From assembly GCA_036756425.1 (NCBI GenBank), contig DAIOLC010000001.1, forward strand, positions 1 to 64,000: 64,000 bases of DNA, read 5' to 3'. The notes under the pieces were generated by a model. That model searched no databases. It was not told where the DNA came from and worked only from the letters and a program-made list of their open reading frames with translations. The stretch comes from UBA6115 sp012514225 (GTDB lineage Bacteria; Bacillota; Clostridia; Christensenellales; Aristaeellaceae). Both the position numbers and the translations under genes were made by a program. Positions 61,396-64,000 of this stretch are shown one piece after another (position 1 is the first letter of the stretch; each line of letters opens with the position of its first letter).

Positions 61396-61416
61396 GCGCC
61401 ATGTCTTGCATGGCGC
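61396..61416 (-). promoter_or_regulatory. rpsF leader hairpin (candidate S6:S18 regulatory site)
   Basis: In the leader between promoter and rpsF, GCGCCATG (61409-61416 on the minus strand) and CATGGCGC (61396-61403) form an 8-bp stem with a 5-base loop; outer bases (ACAT and ATGT) can extend it. A leader RNA bound by the S6:S18 pair is known in many bacteria at this place. I cannot confirm the diagnostic CCG bulge here. Confidence 0.4.
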
Positions 61417-61435
61417 AAGGATGTGCCGAAAATGG

Positions 61436-61464
61436 ATTATACATGCAACTCCCGACTTGCGCAA
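61436..61464 (-). promoter_or_regulatory. Promoter of rpsF-ssb-rpsR
   Basis: Minus-strand TTGCGC (61459-61464), 17-base spacer, TATAAT (61436-61441), about 65 bases before the rpsF ATG. Confidence 0.85.
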
Positions 61465-61470
61465 GCATTT

Positions 61471-62361
61471 TTATCCCTTGTTGACAAACGCCGTGCCCAA
61501 CGCCATGACAGCCAGCGCCGCCCAGAACAGCGCGCCCGGAACCTCGCGGAACAGCGCCAGTGAAAGCAGCGCCCCGATAAATGGCGCGACGGCGTAATAC
61601 GCGCTGGTTTTCGCGGCGCCCAGGTGGCGCTGGGCCTTCACGTACAGGTATACGCTCAGCCCGTAGGAGAAAAATCCCAGCGCGAGGCTCTGCATCGCTA
61701 TCAGGACGCCTGGCAGCGCTTCGCCGGCCAGAAGGCCGATGACAAGGGAGGCGCCGCCTGAGCCCAGCCCCTTGATGACGACGATTTGCCGGGCGTCCTT
61801 GGAGGACAGCATCCGCGTGCAGTTGTTCTCCAGCCCCCAGCAGGCGCAGGCCAGAAGGACCAGCAGGGAGCCGGCGCTGAACCGCAGGCTGTCCAGGTCC
61901 CGCAGGCTCAGCATCGCCGTCGCGGCGGTCACCAACAGGATGCCCGCCCACAACCTGCCGGAAACGCGCTCCTGAAACAGCAGCCAGGCGAACAGCGTGG
62001 TGGCGACGATTTCAAAGTTGTTGAGCAGGGACACGTTGGCCGCTGCGGCCAGCTTCAGGCCGGCCAGCAGCAGGATGGGCGCCATCACGTCCAGCGCTAC
62101 CATGGCCAGGACGTACTTGCGCTCGCCCCTTCCCAGCGGCTCCTCACGGTCCTTGATTCCGGCGCCGCGCCGCGCCGCCCGCAGCAGCAGCATGCCCAGG
62201 CCGGCGCCCAGGTACAAAAGGCCGGCCAGCACGATGGCGCCGACGCTTTGCAGCAGGGTTTTTGCGACCGGCGTGCTGACCGCGTAGAAGGCGGCCGCCA
62301 GGAAGGCGTATACGCCCGCCTTCCGGCGCTCTGCCGCGGAAGCGTGGTTCGGCTGCGTCAA
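61471..62361 (-). CDS. DMT-superfamily (EamA) transporter
   Basis: 296 residues with ten predicted membrane helices in two EamA halves (about 15-140 and 155-290). Start is TTG 62361, four bases after the ROK gene stop; no strong ribosome binding site is seen, so translational coupling is likely. Substrate unknown; neighbours (ROK kinase and NagA) would fit export or import of a sugar or amino-sugar product, but this is inference. Confidence 0.85.
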   Translation of the reverse strand: MTQPNHASAAERRKAGVYAFLAAAFYAVSTPVAKTLLQSVGAIVLAGLLYLGAGLGMLLLRAARRGAGIKDREEPLGRGERKYVLAMVALDVMAPILLLAGLKLAAAANVSLLNNFEIVATTLFAWLLFQERVSGRLWAGILLVTAATAMLSLRDLDSLRFSAGSLLVLLACACWGLENNCTRMLSSKDARQIVVIKGLGSGGASLVIGLLAGEALPGVLIAMQSLALGFFSYGLSVYLYVKAQRHLGAAKTSAYYAVAPFIGALLSLALFREVPGALFWAALAVMALGTAFVNKG

Positions 62362-62365
62362 GGGA

Positions 62366-63751
62366 TTAGTACCGGACTTCCGGCAGGCTGGCGGCGGCGA
62401 CGGACTGGCCCACGCGCCGTGCCCGCTCGTCCGGGATGCTCAGCGCGATGGCTCCCGCCAGTTCCGGATACTCCATCGCCATTGTTTCCCGGGCGGTGTC
62501 AATCATGACCGTCCCGCCCTCCCCGCTGGTGACCCGGCCCATGACCAGCACCTGCGCGACGTCGTAAAACTCCGCGTACCAGGCGACCGCATGGGCAAGG
62601 TAGACGCCGATGGTCTCATAGATTTTCCGCGCCTGCGGGTTCCCCTCTTCCATTTCCTTCTGTACGGCTTTGAGCCGGTCCGCGGGGGAATCCGCGGCGT
62701 TCAAGACGATGCCCGCGGCGGGCGCCAGTTTGATGACGGCGTCCTGGGAGAAGTACTTGACCCCGCAGCCGATATCGCCGGACCACTCGTCCGCCATCGC
62801 GGCCGGGTTGCCGTCCACCGGCACGAAGGCCAGCTCGTTGAGCCAGCCCATGATGCGCATGTGACTGTCCACATAGCCGCCCGCCTGGCTGGTGCCCATC
62901 GCCAGGCCCAGGACGCGCCCGGTTTCCAGGCTCATGGCGCCGGCCAGGGCGGTCACGTCGCCGTCGTTGGCCACCACCAGGGGCACGCCGCCCATTTCCC
63001 TGGCGGCGTTGATGTAAATATCCTTGACCTTTTTATTGAAAAGGTCCCTGGGAACCTTGATGAACAGCGAGGCGGCCATCACGCGGTTGTCCACGAACAC
63101 GCCGGCGCTGGACACGCCGATGGCATCGACCCGGGGGAGGCGCGCAGCGGCCGCGCGCAGGGCGCTCAGGATGCCCTGGTAATGGTACTCCGGGTCCTCC
63201 TGGGTTTTCGGGAACCAGACGACCTCCTCGGAATACACTGCCTCCCCGTCGATGACCGCGCTGACCTTCCGGTCGCTGCCGCCCGCGTCAAAGCCGATGC
63301 GGCAGCCGTTCAAGTGCCTGCCGACGTCGCTGGCGTCCTCCGCGGAACGGGCGTACCGGCCCGCTTCGTCCAGCCAGCATACCTCGAAGGGCCTTTCGTA
63401 GACGGTCTGCATGAAGTCCGCGTCAAACGCCCTGGAGCCGCCCGTGCGGTAAGCGCCTTTCAGGTATTCGAAGACGGAGGGGGAGCCGGACACGCTGACG
63501 CGGTGCCCGCCCCGCATCCACAGCAGGCTCTTGGCCACGCGGTCAACCATGGAAAAGTTGCGCGGGTCGTCGACGCCTTCGGGGAAAATATCCATCCGGT
63601 AGGTCGACCACAGCGTCTCGGAACGGTGGAAGACCAGGGTCAGCGGAGCCGGGGCGCCGTGCCGCTTCACGTCCCGCCGGAAGGCGCGCAAGGCCAGCGG
63701 AAGGGGGGAAAACCCTGGATCGAGCGGGGCCTGCACTTTCAGCTTCGTCAT
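62366..63751 (-). CDS. ROK-family protein (sugar kinase type)
   Basis: 461 residues, longer than simple ROK kinases. The ASKHA fold shows IGFDAGGSDRKVSAVIDG (phosphate 1), VDAIGVSSAGVFVDN, VANDGDVTALAGA and LGLAMGTSQAGGYVD (adenosine region). The N-terminal 180 residues are an extra domain I do not recognise. The ROK zinc motif is not evident. It starts 3 bases after nagA, so it may act on N-acetylglucosamine or a related sugar. ATG 63751 has GGAGGGCG ahead. Confidence 0.75.
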   Translation of the reverse strand: MTKLKVQAPLDPGFSPLPLALRAFRRDVKRHGAPAPLTLVFHRSETLWSTYRMDIFPEGVDDPRNFSMVDRVAKSLLWMRGGHRVSVSGSPSVFEYLKGAYRTGGSRAFDADFMQTVYERPFEVCWLDEAGRYARSAEDASDVGRHLNGCRIGFDAGGSDRKVSAVIDGEAVYSEEVVWFPKTQEDPEYHYQGILSALRAAAARLPRVDAIGVSSAGVFVDNRVMAASLFIKVPRDLFNKKVKDIYINAAREMGGVPLVVANDGDVTALAGAMSLETGRVLGLAMGTSQAGGYVDSHMRIMGWLNELAFVPVDGNPAAMADEWSGDIGCGVKYFSQDAVIKLAPAAGIVLNAADSPADRLKAVQKEMEEGNPQARKIYETIGVYLAHAVAWYAEFYDVAQVLVMGRVTSGEGGTVMIDTARETMAMEYPELAGAIALSIPDERARRVGQSVAAASLPEVRY

Positions 63752-63753
63752 GT

Positions 63754-64000
63754 TCACGCCCTCCGGTATTTCATCGTGCCCCGCACATAGGTCGCCCGCG
63801 CGTTCCACTCATTGTCAAACAGCGCGATATCCGCGTCCCGGCCTTCCTCGAAGCTGCCCTTGCGGTCGGATACGCCGATGGCGCCCGCCGCGCTCTGCGT
63901 CGCGTGGGAGACGGCCTGGGCGTCCGAAAGGCCTGCCTTGTCCCGCAGGTTCCGGACCGCCTGGTTGAGCCTGAGCACGCTGCCGGCGATGGTGCCGTCC
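63754..64000 (-). CDS. nagA: N-acetylglucosamine-6-phosphate deacetylase, C-terminal part (cut by window)
   Basis: The last 81 residues are seen; the gene runs off the right edge. DGTIAGSVLRLNQAVRNL is the NagA signature near the C-terminus, with SHATQSAAGAIGV and the closing GRDADIALFDNEW of amidohydrolases. NagA makes glucosamine-6-phosphate in amino-sugar breakdown. It heads the visible nagA-ROK-DMT unit. Confidence 0.88.
   Translation of the reverse strand, partial: DGTIAGSVLRLNQAVRNLRDKAGLSDAQAVSHATQSAAGAIGVSDRKGSFEEGRDADIALFDNEWNARATYVRGTMKYRRA

Overview
The window is a high-GC chromosomal segment from an anaerobic, probably spore-forming Clostridia-type Firmicute; a Christensenellales-like gut lineage would fit, but that placement is an inference. 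Supporting signs are an IspH-ribosomal protein S1 fusion (typical of Clostridia), two GerMN proteins and a CotH-like kinase (sporulation), desulfoferrodoxin with rubredoxin (anaerobic superoxide defence), a CIRCE operator, AGGAGG-type ribosome binding sites, frequent TTG and GTG starts, and many well spaced TTGACA/TATAAT-type promoters.

Layout. 1-84: 3' end of a 5S rRNA gene and its terminator. 148-9747 (+): RseC-like protein, RNase J, YlbF, MltG, an endonuclease IV-like protein, an M24 peptidase, EF-P, an acidic zinc-ribbon protein, KtrB/KtrA potassium uptake and a DnaQ-type exonuclease. 9809-12033 (+): a two-component system with its own promoter. 12049-12278: a small MITE-like repeat lying between two copies of a terminator hairpin. 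12370-16751 (-): two GerMN proteins, a DUF6062 protein and a membrane protein. 16968-20324 (-): HTH regulator, YitT, DnaX. 20394-23358 (+): CIRCE-controlled htpG plus an aldo/keto reductase. 23423-27371 (-): CvpA, a DUF5711 protein, chorismate mutase, CotH kinase. 27579-34515 (+): rpsL-rpsG-fusA-tuf-rpmG-secE-nusG-rplK-rplA, ending in a terminator with no rplJL-rpoBC. 34543-36072: fibronectin-III secreted protein and a second, inverted copy of the repeat.

36100-42753 (-): a seven-repeat cell-wall-binding protein, Cmk, PlsC and IspH-S1 behind one promoter. 42861-54883 (-): GH13 glycosidase, endonuclease III, FolT, LCP protein, dCMP deaminase, DUF4091 protein, GNAT, a strongly degenerate GMP-synthase-like protein, a CHAP amidase, a TetR regulator without a normal start codon, and VanW. 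54978-55628 (+): superoxide reductase and rubredoxin, divergent from vanW-tetR across a palindrome. 55688-57271 (-): Atg22-like MFS transporter. 57461-59143: DnaA boxes, dnaA promoter and dnaA. 59144-60217: an AT-rich insert holding a gene tail and one small gene. 60218-61464 (-): rpsF-ssb-rpsR with a leader hairpin. 61471-64000 (-): nagA (cut by the window edge), a ROK protein and a DMT transporter.

Most of the window is housekeeping: translation, replication, envelope assembly and nucleotide metabolism. The least explained parts are the GuaA-like protein that has lost its glutaminase residues, the MITE-like repeat family, the TetR gene with a C6 tract where its start should be, the AT-rich insert beside dnaA, and the unusual C-terminal domain of the seven-repeat protein.
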